NCBI GenBank assembly: GCA_949285075.1
Contig: CASDXF010000009.1
Coordinates: 18,998-82,997, forward strand
DNA length: 64,000 nt
Source of the DNA: an uncultured Bacteroides sp.
GTDB taxonomy: Bacteria > Bacteroidota > Bacteroidia > Bacteroidales > Bacteroidaceae
Direction of reading: 5' to 3'
This document shows positions 43,666 to 51,966 of the stretch, piece after piece; position 1 is the stretch's first letter, and each line of letters starts with the position of its first letter. Below the pieces are notes generated by a model, which saw only the letters and a list, made by a program, of their open reading frames with translations, was not told where the DNA came from and made no database searches. The translations under genes were made by a program, and so were the position numbers.

Positions 43666-45447
43666 ATGGAAAAGAATATCAAAGAGCGGTTGCGGGCGCT
43701 GCGGGCGACGTTCGCCCCCAAAGGCATCGGGGCGTTCATCGTGCCGAGCACCGACCCGCACCTCAGCGAATACGTGGCCCCGCACTGGAAGGCGCGCGAA
43801 TGGATTTCTGGATTCACCGGCTCGGCGGGGACGGTGGTGGTGACGGAGAGCGAGGCCGGACTGTGGACCGACTCACGCTACTTTCTGCAAGCCGCCGAGG
43901 AGCTGAAAGGCAGCGGCATCACGCTGTACAAGGAGGGATTGCCCGGCACGCCGAGCGTCACGGAGTTTCTCTCCGAACGCCTGCGCTCCGGCGAGGCGGT
44001 GGGCATCGACGGGAAGATGTTCTCCGTGGCCCAAGTGGAACAGATGGAAAGGGAGCTCGCCCCGCGCGGCATCCGGATAAGGACGGCGGGCGACCCGATG
44101 GAACGGATATGGGAAGGCCGTCCGCCCATGCCCCAAGACCCGGCCTTCGTCTACGGACTGCAATACGCGGGAAAGAGCTGCCGGGAGAAGGTGGAGGAGA
44201 TTCGCAGCGAGCTGAAGGGAGCGAACGCCGAGGCCCTGCTCCTCTCCTCGCTCGACGAAATCGCTTGGACGCTCAACCTCAGGGGGAGCGACGTGCACTG
44301 CAATCCGGTGGTGGTCAGCTACCTGATGATTACCGCCGGCGAGACGGTCTGCTTCATCGCGCCGGAGAAGGTGACGGAAGAGGTAAGGAGCTATCTGGCC
44401 GAAGAGGGGGTCAGCCTGCGTGACTACGCCGAGGTGGAGGACTACCTGCGCGCGTTCGGGGGACGGAGCCTGCTGCTCGACCCCCGGAAGACAAGCTACG
44501 CCATCCGCTCGGCGGTCAACCCCTCCTGCGCCGTCGTCCCGGGCGAGTCGCCGGTGGCCCTGCTGAAGGCCGTGCGCAACGAGCAGGAGATAGCCGGCGT
44601 TCACGAGGCGATGCGTAAAGACGGGGTCGCTCTGGTCAAGTTCCTGAGGTGGCTTGAGGAAGCCGTACCCTCGGGGAAGGAGACGGAGCTGAGCGTGGAC
44701 CGCAAGCTGCGCGAATTCCGGTCGGCCCAACCGCTGTACATGGGCGAGAGCTTCGACACCATCGCCGGATACAAGGAGCACGCGGCCATCGTGCACTACA
44801 CGGCCACGCCGGAGAGCGACGCCGCCCTGCGTCCCGAGGGACTGCTGCTCATCGACTCCGGAGCGCAGTATCTGGACGGCACGACCGACATCACCCGCAC
44901 CATCGCCTTAGGCGAGCTGACCGAAGAGGAAAAGACCGACTACACGTTAATCTTAAAGGGACATATCGACTTGGCGATGGCGAAGTTCCCCGCCGGAACC
45001 CGAGGGGCGCAACTGGACGTACTGGCCCGTATGCCGATATGGAAGCGCGGCATGAACTTCCTGCACGGGACGGGGCACGGCGTGGGCCACTTCCTCAATG
45101 TGCACGAGGGGCCGCAGAGCATCCGCATGAACGAGAACCCCGTCACGCTGCGCCCGGGCATGGTGACTTCCAACGAGCCGGGTGTCTACAAGGCGGGCAG
45201 CCACGGCGTGCGGATTGAGAACCTCACGCTGGTCCGCAAGGCCGGAGAGGGTATGTTCGGAGCGTACCTTGAGTTCGAGACCCTCACCCTGTGTCCCATC
45301 TGCAAGAAGGGAATCCGGAAAGAGCTGCTGACGGCGGAAGAGACGGAATGGCTGAACGCGTACCACGAGCGGGTCTACGAGAGCCTCTCTCCCCGCCTCG
45401 ACGCGGAGGAGCGGGCGTGGCTGCGTCAGGCCACCGCTCCCCTTTAG
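43666..45447 (+). CDS. pepP: Xaa-Pro aminopeptidase (aminopeptidase P, M24 family)
   Basis: 593 residues from ATG at 43666. Two creatinase-like N-terminal domains (GIGAFIVPSTDPHLSEYV; TGSAGTVVVTESEAGLWTD) and a C-terminal M24 pita-bread domain. Metal ligands: Asp in LLIDSGAQY and GTTDITRT, His in HGTGHGVGHFLNVHEG, Glu in TSNEPGVY and VRIENLTL. The length fits the long, three-domain eukaryote-like aminopeptidase P. Cytosolic, removes an N-terminal residue preceding proline. Confidence 0.96.
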   Translation: MEKNIKERLRALRATFAPKGIGAFIVPSTDPHLSEYVAPHWKAREWISGFTGSAGTVVVTESEAGLWTDSRYFLQAAEELKGSGITLYKEGLPGTPSVTEFLSERLRSGEAVGIDGKMFSVAQVEQMERELAPRGIRIRTAGDPMERIWEGRPPMPQDPAFVYGLQYAGKSCREKVEEIRSELKGANAEALLLSSLDEIAWTLNLRGSDVHCNPVVVSYLMITAGETVCFIAPEKVTEEVRSYLAEEGVSLRDYAEVEDYLRAFGGRSLLLDPRKTSYAIRSAVNPSCAVVPGESPVALLKAVRNEQEIAGVHEAMRKDGVALVKFLRWLEEAVPSGKETELSVDRKLREFRSAQPLYMGESFDTIAGYKEHAAIVHYTATPESDAALRPEGLLLIDSGAQYLDGTTDITRTIALGELTEEEKTDYTLILKGHIDLAMAKFPAGTRGAQLDVLARMPIWKRGMNFLHGTGHGVGHFLNVHEGPQSIRMNENPVTLRPGMVTSNEPGVYKAGSHGVRIENLTLVRKAGEGMFGAYLEFETLTLCPICKKGIRKELLTAEETEWLNAYHERVYESLSPRLDAEERAWLRQATAPL

Positions 45448-45501
45448 GCGACGGCCGTGCGTAATCAACGAGTATAACTTGCATTAAAAACGGAAAAGAC
45501 A

Positions 45502-46029
45502 ATGGCTTTAATCAAATCAGTAAGGGGCTTTACCCCGCAAATCGGAAAGGAGTGCTTTCTGGCGGACAACGCCACGATTATCGGAGACGTGCGGATGGGC
45601 GACGAGTGCAGCGTGTGGTTCAACACCGTGATACGCGGCGACGTGAACTCCATACGTATAGGCAACGGCGTGAACATTCAGGACGGGAGCGTGCTCCATA
45701 CGCTGTACGAGAAATCGACGATAGAGATAGGCGACCACGTGTCGATAGGGCACAACGTGACCATACACGGGGCGACGATTAAGGACTACGCCCTGATAGG
45801 GATGGGAGCAACGGTCCTCGACCACGCCGTGGTGGGCGAAGGGGCTATCGTGGCCGCAGGCTCACTGGTGCTGAGCCACGCCGTCATTGAGCCGGGCAGC
45901 ATCTGGGGAGGCGTGCCGGCCAAGTTCATCAAGAAGGTGGAACCGGAGCAGGCGAAGGAGCTGAACCAGAAAATCGCCCGCAACTACCTGATGTACTCGC
46001 GGTGGTACACGGAAGAGGGACGGGAATAA
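45502..46029 (+). CDS. Gamma-carbonic-anhydrase-like hexapeptide protein (YrdA type)
   Basis: 175 residues, a left-handed beta-helix of hexapeptide repeats (IGNGVNIQDGSVLHT, IGDHVSIGHNVTIHGATI, IGMGATVLDHAVVG). His in VLHT, IGHN and TIHG are at the positions of gamma-class carbonic anhydrase zinc ligands, so metal binding is likely, though enzymatic activity in the YrdA branch is unproven. 54 bases after pepP on the same strand. Confidence 0.92.
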   Translation: MALIKSVRGFTPQIGKECFLADNATIIGDVRMGDECSVWFNTVIRGDVNSIRIGNGVNIQDGSVLHTLYEKSTIEIGDHVSIGHNVTIHGATIKDYALIGMGATVLDHAVVGEGAIVAAGSLVLSHAVIEPGSIWGGVPAKFIKKVEPEQAKELNQKIARNYLMYSRWYTEEGRE

Positions 46030-46036
46030 GACAAAC

Positions 46037-46083
46037 GAAGGGAGGAGCGGCACCGCCCTTGCAGCAAGCGCCGTCCTCCCTTC
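46037..46083. terminator. Hairpin between convergent YrdA-like and aldo/keto reductase genes
   Basis: Arms 46037-46046 (GAAGGGAGGA) and 46074-46083 (exact complement) with an inner imperfect GC-rich stem. Lies between two stop codons facing each other. No strong T-run. Confidence 0.6.
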
Positions 46084-46109
46084 TCCACACAGCTTTCTCT
46101 CTACTACAC

Positions 46110-46958
46110 TTATCTTCCTAAACTGGTCAGAAACTTCACGGTGTCGGGGTCATAGTGCGAGAAGAACAGACTCTCCGCCTTGTCCAGCTTTCCGATGGTC
46201 TCCATGTCGGCGGCCGAAAGCGCGAAGTCGAAGACGTCAAGGTTCTGCACCATGCGTTCCTTATGCGTAGACTTCGGAATCACCACCACGTCCCGCTGTA
46301 TCAGGAAGCGCAGAGCGACCTGAGCCACGGTCTTGCCGTACTTGTCGCCAATCTCCTTCAACACCGGATTGGTGAAGAAGCCGTTGCGTCCCTCGGCGAA
46401 GGGGCCCCACGACATGACCTGCGTACCGTACTGCCTCATGATTTCCTGCGGCTTGCGCTGCTGATTGAACACGTGCGTCTCCACCTGATTGACCATCGGC
46501 TTAATCTCGCAGAACTCGGCCAAGTCGATGAAACGGTCGGGATAGAAGTTGGACACGCCGATGGCCCGCAGCTTGCCCGCCTTGTAAGCCTCCTCCATCG
46601 CGCGGTACGTTCCGTAATAGTCGCTGAACGGCTGATGGATGAGCAGCAGGTCGATGTAGTCCGTCTGCAACTTGCGCAGCGACTCGTCGATGGATGTCTT
46701 GGCCTTCTCGTATCCGGCGTTTGAAATCCATACCTTCGTCACGATGAACAGCTCGTCGCGGGCCACGCCGCACTTCTTCACCGCATTGCCCACGCCCTCC
46801 TCATTGGCGTAGGCCTGAGCCGTGTCAATCATGCGGTAGCCTACACTAATCGCGTCCGACACGCAACGCTCACACTCTTGAGGGTTTACCTGATATACGC
46901 CGTAACCCAACACCGGCATTTCCACTCCGTTAGACAGTTTAACAGTTTCCATTGTCAT
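46110..46958 (-). CDS. Aldo/keto reductase
   Basis: 282 residues from ATG at 46958 (46952 equally possible). The longer frame to 47018 contains the promoter. NADPH-dependent TIM-barrel reductase of the DkgA/YvgN type: GVEMPVLGYGVYQV, catalytic Asp in MIDTAQAYANEEGVG, Lys in FIVTKVWISN, His in DLLLIHQPF; cofactor site FLIQRDVVVIPKSTHKERM. Substrate unknown. Divergent from the DUF3737 operon with shared control region. Confidence 0.94.
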   Translation of the reverse strand: MTMETVKLSNGVEMPVLGYGVYQVNPQECERCVSDAISVGYRMIDTAQAYANEEGVGNAVKKCGVARDELFIVTKVWISNAGYEKAKTSIDESLRKLQTDYIDLLLIHQPFSDYYGTYRAMEEAYKAGKLRAIGVSNFYPDRFIDLAEFCEIKPMVNQVETHVFNQQRKPQEIMRQYGTQVMSWGPFAEGRNGFFTNPVLKEIGDKYGKTVAQVALRFLIQRDVVVIPKSTHKERMVQNLDVFDFALSAADMETIGKLDKAESLFFSHYDPDTVKFLTSLGR

Positions 46959-46987
46959 AGTACTCTGATAAATTAATACTTTTGCCA

Positions 46988-47018
46988 CAAAAGTACACCG
47001 GAACAACCCGAAGTACAA
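46988..47018 (-). promoter_or_regulatory. Promoter of the aldo/keto reductase (TTG - 20 bases - TACTTTTG)
   Basis: On the minus strand TACTTTTG (46995-46988) preceded by TTG at 47018-47016, 20 bases apart. Fits the Bacteroidetes consensus and fixes the start codon downstream. Confidence 0.68.
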
Positions 47019-47128
47019 TACACAGATTACAGAAATCTAAACCCTAATTACAGTTTAAGACATTTAAGAATGAGAACTACATCACCATTCAGCTTTTGCA
47101 TCATTGGCTATAAACCATTATGCAAAGA

Positions 47129-47161
47129 ATCCGTAATTCAGGTAACATCATCCGTAATTCA
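47129..47161. promoter_or_regulatory. Two 12-bp direct repeats, 21 bp apart, upstream of the DUF3737 promoter
   Basis: ATCCGTAATTCA occurs at 47129-47140 and again at 47150-47161, two helical turns apart, ending 27 bases before the -7 box. This is the layout of a regulator binding two half-sites just upstream of -33. The regulator is not in the window. Confidence 0.5.
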
Positions 47162-47188
47162 TCTACGAACGGGATATAAAAAGTGGTA

Positions 47189-47196
47189 TAACTTTG
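47189..47196 (+). promoter_or_regulatory. -7 box (TAACTTTG) of the DUF3737 operon
   Basis: TAACTTTG 39 bases before the start of the DUF3737 gene. Faces away from the reductase promoter. Confidence 0.6.
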
Positions 47197-47235
47197 CAGC
47201 ACTGATAAACTGACTTATATACACATTATTTTATT

Positions 47236-48084
47236 ATGCAGAAGATTAATAATAAAGAATTCGGAGGTGAACGCCCCTTATTCGCTTCCCACGATTTGCA
47301 ATTAGAGAATGTTACTATCCACGCAGGCGAGTCGGCGCTAAAAGAATGCAGCAATATCGAAGCTACAAATTGCCGGTTCGAGGGCAAATATCCCTTTTGG
47401 CACGTAGACGGATTCAAGGTGAAAAACTGTCTGTTCACCGAAGGCGCACGGGCGGCGCTATGGTATTCACGGAACCTTGTCATGACCGACACGCGGGTGG
47501 AGGCCCCGAAGATGTTCCGCGAGATGGACGGCATCCGGCTCCAGAACGTGCAGATACCCGACGCGCAGGAGACGCTCTGGTTCTGCCGCAACGTCGAGCT
47601 GAACAATGTGGAAGTGGCCCATGCCGATTACCTCTTCATACACAGCGAGAATATTCGCATAGAGAACTACAAGCAGCAGGGCAACTACTCCTTCCAGTAT
47701 TGCAAGAACGTGGAGATACGCAACGCCGTAATTGACTCGAAAGACGCGTTCTGGAATACGGAGAACGTAACGGTATACGATTCTGTACTGAGCGGGGAAT
47801 ACTTGGGATGGCACTCGCGCAACCTGCGACTAGTCAACTGCAAGATTTCGGGTACGCAACCTCTATGCTATGCGCACGACCTGATTATGGAAAACTGCAC
47901 GATGGCAGACGATTGCGACTTGGCTTTCGAGTACAGCAGCGTGCAGGCCACCATACAAGGCCCTATCCACAGCGTGAAGAACCCACGCACTGGAAGCATT
48001 ACCGCAGAGAGCTACGGAGAAATCATCATCGACGAGAACGTAAAGGCTCCCGCCGACTGCCAACTGAAACAATGGGACAAATAA
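47236..48084 (+). CDS. DUF3737 family beta-helix protein
   Basis: 282 residues of short repeats ending in paired strands (NVTIHAGESALKECSNIEATNCRFEG, shown in part as ECSNIEATNCRFEG; GFKVKNCLFTE; NVELNNVEVAHA; NVEIRNAVIDS), typical of a right-handed parallel beta-helix. Matches the DUF3737 family, function unknown, no signal peptide. Followed 22 bases later by a MalY/PatB gene; the pairing of these families is common from memory of Bacteroides gene order. Confidence 0.85.
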   Translation: MQKINNKEFGGERPLFASHDLQLENVTIHAGESALKECSNIEATNCRFEGKYPFWHVDGFKVKNCLFTEGARAALWYSRNLVMTDTRVEAPKMFREMDGIRLQNVQIPDAQETLWFCRNVELNNVEVAHADYLFIHSENIRIENYKQQGNYSFQYCKNVEIRNAVIDSKDAFWNTENVTVYDSVLSGEYLGWHSRNLRLVNCKISGTQPLCYAHDLIMENCTMADDCDLAFEYSSVQATIQGPIHSVKNPRTGSITAESYGEIIIDENVKAPADCQLKQWDK

Positions 48085-48106
48085 ACTTATCTTTTTCCGA
48101 CAGATT

Positions 48107-49279
48107 ATGAAATACGACTTCGACGAAATTATCGTCCGCCGCGACACGAACGCTGAGAAATGGGACAGCGTGGCGGACGGTGACGTGTTGCCCATGTGGG
48201 TGGCGGATATGGATTTCCGCACCGCCCCCGCCATCATCAACGCCCTGCAGCGCAGGGTCTCGCACGGGATATTCGGTTACACCCGTGTACCGGACGAATA
48301 CTACAAGGCGGTAAGCGGATGGTTTAGCCGCAGGCACGGATGGAAGCCGGAAAGGGAGTGGTTCATCTGCACCACGGGTGTCGTTCCGGCCATCTCAGCG
48401 ATTATCAAGGCGCTGACCGTTCCGGGGGACAAGGTGATTATCCAGACACCGGTCTACAACTGCTTCTTCTCTTCCATACGCAACAACGGGTGCGAGATAG
48501 CCGACAGTCCGCTAATCTACGAGAACAACACGTACCGGATGGATTACGAGGACTTGGAGCGCAAGGCGGCGGACGAAAGGACCAAAGTCATGCTGCTCTG
48601 CAATCCGCACAACCCGGCGGGCAGGGTATGGACGAAAGAGGAACTGACGAAAGTCGGAGAAATCTGCCTCCGCCACAACGTGACCGTCATCTCCGACGAG
48701 ATTCACTGCGAACTGGTTTATCCGGGATATACCTACACGCCGTTCGCCTCCCTCTCCGAGGAGTTCCAACGCCGCTGCGTCACCTGCGTCTCGCCCAGTA
48801 AGGCGTTCAACATCGCCGGCCTGCAAATAGCCAACATCATTGCCCAAGACGAGGAGACGCGCCGCAAGATTGACAAGGCCATCAACATCAACGAGGTCTG
48901 CGAGGTAAACCCGTTCGGCGTGGAGGCCGCAATGGCCGCTTACAGCGAAGAGGGCGAGGAGTGGCTGCTCCAACTGCTCGACTACCTGAAGGGCAACTAC
49001 GACTGCATGAAGGAGTTCTGCGAAAAGCATCTTCCGGACTTCCCCATCGTCAAGTTGGAAGGCACATACCTCGTCTGGATGAACTGCGAACGGCTCCACA
49101 TCCCGTCCGGAACGTTGGAAAAACGCCTCATCGAGGAGGCCAAGCTCTGGATTAATCCCGGAACGCTGTACGGGGCGGAAGGCGAAGGCTTCATGCGTTG
49201 GAACATCGCCTGCCCCCGGGCGGTAATGATAAAGGGCCTGAAGCGGTTCCGCGACTTCGTCCAAGCGATAAAAGCGTAA
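48107..49279 (+). CDS. MalY/PatB-type PLP-dependent aminotransferase / cystathionine beta-lyase
   Basis: 390 residues, fold-type I PLP enzyme. N-terminal signature PMWVADMDFRTAPAI, PLP-site CNPHNPAGRVW, SDEIHCELVY, and the Schiff-base Lys in CVSPSKAFNIAGLQ are characteristic of the MalY/PatB C-S lyase branch. Probably cleaves cystathionine or related thioethers in the cytosol. Second gene of a four-gene operon. Confidence 0.94.
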   Translation: MKYDFDEIIVRRDTNAEKWDSVADGDVLPMWVADMDFRTAPAIINALQRRVSHGIFGYTRVPDEYYKAVSGWFSRRHGWKPEREWFICTTGVVPAISAIIKALTVPGDKVIIQTPVYNCFFSSIRNNGCEIADSPLIYENNTYRMDYEDLERKAADERTKVMLLCNPHNPAGRVWTKEELTKVGEICLRHNVTVISDEIHCELVYPGYTYTPFASLSEEFQRRCVTCVSPSKAFNIAGLQIANIIAQDEETRRKIDKAININEVCEVNPFGVEAAMAAYSEEGEEWLLQLLDYLKGNYDCMKEFCEKHLPDFPIVKLEGTYLVWMNCERLHIPSGTLEKRLIEEAKLWINPGTLYGAEGEGFMRWNIACPRAVMIKGLKRFRDFVQAIKA

Positions 49280-49285
49280 AGCCGC

Positions 49286-50191
49286 ATGGGAACGCCGGTC
49301 AGCAAGATTTCCGTCGTCATCGCTTACTTCCTCATCTATGTGGTGTGGGGGTCTACCTACTACTTCATCGGAGTGGCTTTGCTGGGACTCCCCACATTCC
49401 TGCTCGGGGCGTTGCGATTCAGTGCGGCGGGACTCCTATTGCTGACCTTGTGCCTCCTTCGCAAGGAACGCGTCCTGCGCCCGTCACTTATCCGGCGTTC
49501 CGCCGTCAGCGGAATCATCCTGCTGTTCGTCGACATGGGAGCCGTGATGCTCGCCCAACGGTACGTCAGCAGCAGTCTGGTGGCGATTGTCGCCTCTTCC
49601 ACCGCGATATGGATTATGCTCTTCGACGCGCCGATGTGGAAAGCCAACTTCCGTAACCTGACGACCCTCGGCGGCGTGCTGTTGGGATTCGTGGGCGTGG
49701 GTATGCTCTACGCGGAGCAGCTCATGACCGAGAATCCCGTCCACCCGCACAGCGAGTACGGCGTGCTGATACTGATAGGCGGCTGCATCTCGTGGGCCCT
49801 CGGCACACTCTACGCCAAGTACCGCTCGTCGCAAGAGGAAGAGGTCAACGGCTTCGCCGGCTCCGCGTGGCAGATGCTGTTCGCGAGCCTGATGTTCTGG
49901 CTGTGCACGGGACTCTTCGAGGAACCCTCTCAGGTGGACTTCGGCGCGGTTCCGCTGTCGGCGTGGCTGTCACTGGCCTACCTCATCACCTTCGGCTCGC
50001 TACTGGCCTACTCGGCCTACGTCTGGCTACTGAAGGTGCGCCCCGCCACGGAGGTCGCGACGCACGCCTACGTCAATCCCGTAGTGGCGGTGATACTGGG
50101 GGCCGGATTCGGTGGCGAGGACGTTTCCCTGATACAGTTGGCGGGACTCGCCATCATACTTATAAGCGTAATGTTAGTAAACAAGAAATAG
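49286..50191 (+). CDS. EamA/DMT-family transporter
   Basis: 301 residues with ten membrane helices in two EamA halves: VIAYFLIYVVWGSTYYFIGVAL at the start (WGSTY is a family hallmark) and a second half beginning at about 155 with GGCISWALGTLYAKY; EVATHAYVNPVVAVILG near the end. Likely exports an amino acid or related metabolite, perhaps linked to the C-S lyase next to it. Starts 6 bases after that gene. Confidence 0.92.
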   Translation: MGTPVSKISVVIAYFLIYVVWGSTYYFIGVALLGLPTFLLGALRFSAAGLLLLTLCLLRKERVLRPSLIRRSAVSGIILLFVDMGAVMLAQRYVSSSLVAIVASSTAIWIMLFDAPMWKANFRNLTTLGGVLLGFVGVGMLYAEQLMTENPVHPHSEYGVLILIGGCISWALGTLYAKYRSSQEEEVNGFAGSAWQMLFASLMFWLCTGLFEEPSQVDFGAVPLSAWLSLAYLITFGSLLAYSAYVWLLKVRPATEVATHAYVNPVVAVILGAGFGGEDVSLIQLAGLAIILISVMLVNKK

Positions 50192-50192
50192 A

Positions 50193-51425
50193 ATGAGTTC
50201 TAACGACCTTTCTCCTGTCAAGTCTTCGGAACGTTACATCATACTCGACGCCTTGCGGGGCTTCGCCCTACTGGGCATCTGCATGGCCAACTTTCCGGAG
50301 TTTTCGCTCTACACGTTTCTCAAGCCGGAAGCCGCGGCGGCCATGCCTACGGCGACGATAGACCGCGTGACCCGCTTCCTGCTCTACTTCCTCATCGACG
50401 GCAAGTTCTACACGCTCTTCTCCCTACTGTTCGGCATGGGCTTCTCCATCATCATAGCCAACGCCGCGAGGAAGGGGAAGAACGGCTTCCGTGTCTTCTA
50501 CCGACGGATGCTGATTCTGCTCCTGATAGGCTTCGGACACCTGATGTTCATCTGGAGCGGCGACATCCTGATGCTGTACGCCCTGCTCGGGATGCTGCTC
50601 CCGCTGTTCAGGAACGCGTCCGACAAGCGGCTCCTCGCATGGGCCTTCGCCCTACTGCTGCTGCCCGTCGCGATAGACTGCGCCTGCGAGGTGGCTCAGG
50701 TGTCCTTGTCGGCTCCCGTCGTGCGACTGCAAGCGTTCTACTGCGCCAAGTACGGCATTACCGATGACAACTTCGCCTACTGGCTGCACGATGCCCGAGA
50801 CTACGGGGAAGTGTTCCAGTTCCTGATACAAGGGGCTTTGGTACGAGTACAGGAGTTCATCGACGGCAACCGCTACTTCAAGGTCATGGGACTGTTCCTC
50901 ATCGGGTTCTACCTCGGGCGCAACTGCGTGTTCGCCAATCTGGAGAGCCGCGAGCGGTGGCTCACCTCCGTGTTCCGGAAAGGGATGCTCTTCGGGCTGC
51001 CCCTCTCGCTACTCTACGCGTGGAGCTCCATGCAACACCATCCCTTCGGACTGACGGCCCACAGTGCGCTTTACCTCGTCAGCGTCTATCCGCTCGGATT
51101 CGCTTACGCGGCGGGACTGTGCCTGCTCTACCTGAAAAGGAAGCAATGGTTCGCGTGGAGATGTCTGGCCGCTCCCGGCCGGATGGCGCTGACCAACTAC
51201 ATCGGCCAGTCCGTCATCGGTATGTTCCTCTTCTACGGCATAGGCTTGGGATGGGGCTCCCGCGTCGGACTCGCACAGACGGAAGTCATCGTCCTCGCCG
51301 TGTACCTCTTCCAAGCCGCGTTCAGCCGTCTGTGGCTGTCCGGCCTTCAGTTCGGCCCGTTGGAGTGGATTTGGAGGATGCTCACCTACGGAAAGACGTT
51401 CAGCCTGCTGAAGGCGAAAAACTGA
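50193..51425 (+). CDS. DUF418 family membrane protein
   Basis: 410 residues, about eight to ten membrane helices. N-terminal RYIILDALRGFALLGICMAN and LLFGMGFSIII, and C-terminal GRMALTNYIGQSVIGMFLF followed by FGPLEWIWRMLTYG, are DUF418 signatures. Function unknown. Starts immediately after the EamA stop and closes the operon. Confidence 0.92.
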   Translation: MSSNDLSPVKSSERYIILDALRGFALLGICMANFPEFSLYTFLKPEAAAAMPTATIDRVTRFLLYFLIDGKFYTLFSLLFGMGFSIIIANAARKGKNGFRVFYRRMLILLLIGFGHLMFIWSGDILMLYALLGMLLPLFRNASDKRLLAWAFALLLLPVAIDCACEVAQVSLSAPVVRLQAFYCAKYGITDDNFAYWLHDARDYGEVFQFLIQGALVRVQEFIDGNRYFKVMGLFLIGFYLGRNCVFANLESRERWLTSVFRKGMLFGLPLSLLYAWSSMQHHPFGLTAHSALYLVSVYPLGFAYAAGLCLLYLKRKQWFAWRCLAAPGRMALTNYIGQSVIGMFLFYGIGLGWGSRVGLAQTEVIVLAVYLFQAAFSRLWLSGLQFGPLEWIWRMLTYGKTFSLLKAKN

Positions 51426-51593
51426 GTCAATGGTCTATTTTTAAGATTTCGCCCCGAAACGAATCGGCGAAAAAGTTCCTTTTAGCGTCCCGAAGAGGCG
51501 AAAAAAACGGGAAAATGCTCGTTTTCGGCCTTCAAAACGGGGCATTCACGTGCTCGGGAAGGGCTTCGGCGGCCGCAAGACGGCGCAATCCGC

Positions 51594-51659
51594 CGCGAGC
51601 CGTAGCCCTATTTCTCGGGAGCCGCCGCCCTGCCGCTCACGAGCCGCAGGGCTTCCGCT
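51594..51659. repeat. Tandem array, 22-bp period, 3 copies, inverted relative of the 43216 array
   Basis: Units start at 51594, 51616 and 51638. The reverse complement gives CTCCCGAGAAATAGGGCTAC, the same junction as at 43216. Flanking repeats (left edge ATTTTTAAGATTTC, right repeat B) are in the same orientation as at 43081-43619, so only the array is inverted. Confidence 0.85.
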
Positions 51660-51788
51660 CGACAAGAACGGCCCGCCGGAGCGAATCGGGCGGGGATTTT
51701 ACGGATTTTAACTTCTCCTTGCCCGCTTTTCCCGAACAAACGGAAAGTAGCAATTTCACAGATTATAGGCAGACTTAACGTCAAAAGG

Positions 51789-51826
51789 AAACCGCCGCCG
51801 GCCCCAAGCGGACCGGACGGCGGTTT
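51789..51826. terminator. Hairpin between DUF418 and porin genes
   Basis: Arms about 51789-51801 (AAACCGCCGCCGG) and 51813-51826 (CCGGACGGCGGTTT), one bulge. Lies between convergent genes. Plausible bidirectional terminator. Confidence 0.65.
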
Positions 51827-51848
51827 ATCGTCTCATTCGCTGTCAACG

Positions 51849-51964
51849 TGAATTTCGCTAACGCCTCTACGCCGCGTTCTTTTCGTCCGGCCCGTACCCC
51901 GGCCCGAACCATCGCGTCCCTGAAGCGTCAGAATGTTCCATTTTTCAGCATGGTCTATTTTTAA
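51849..51964. repeat. Dispersed repeat B, copy 2 (116 bp)
   Basis: Partner of 43504-43619. Here it ends directly at the stop of the porin gene (minus strand), not upstream of a promoter, so promoter function is not a constant feature of the repeat. Confidence 0.9.
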
Positions 51965-51966
51965 AC

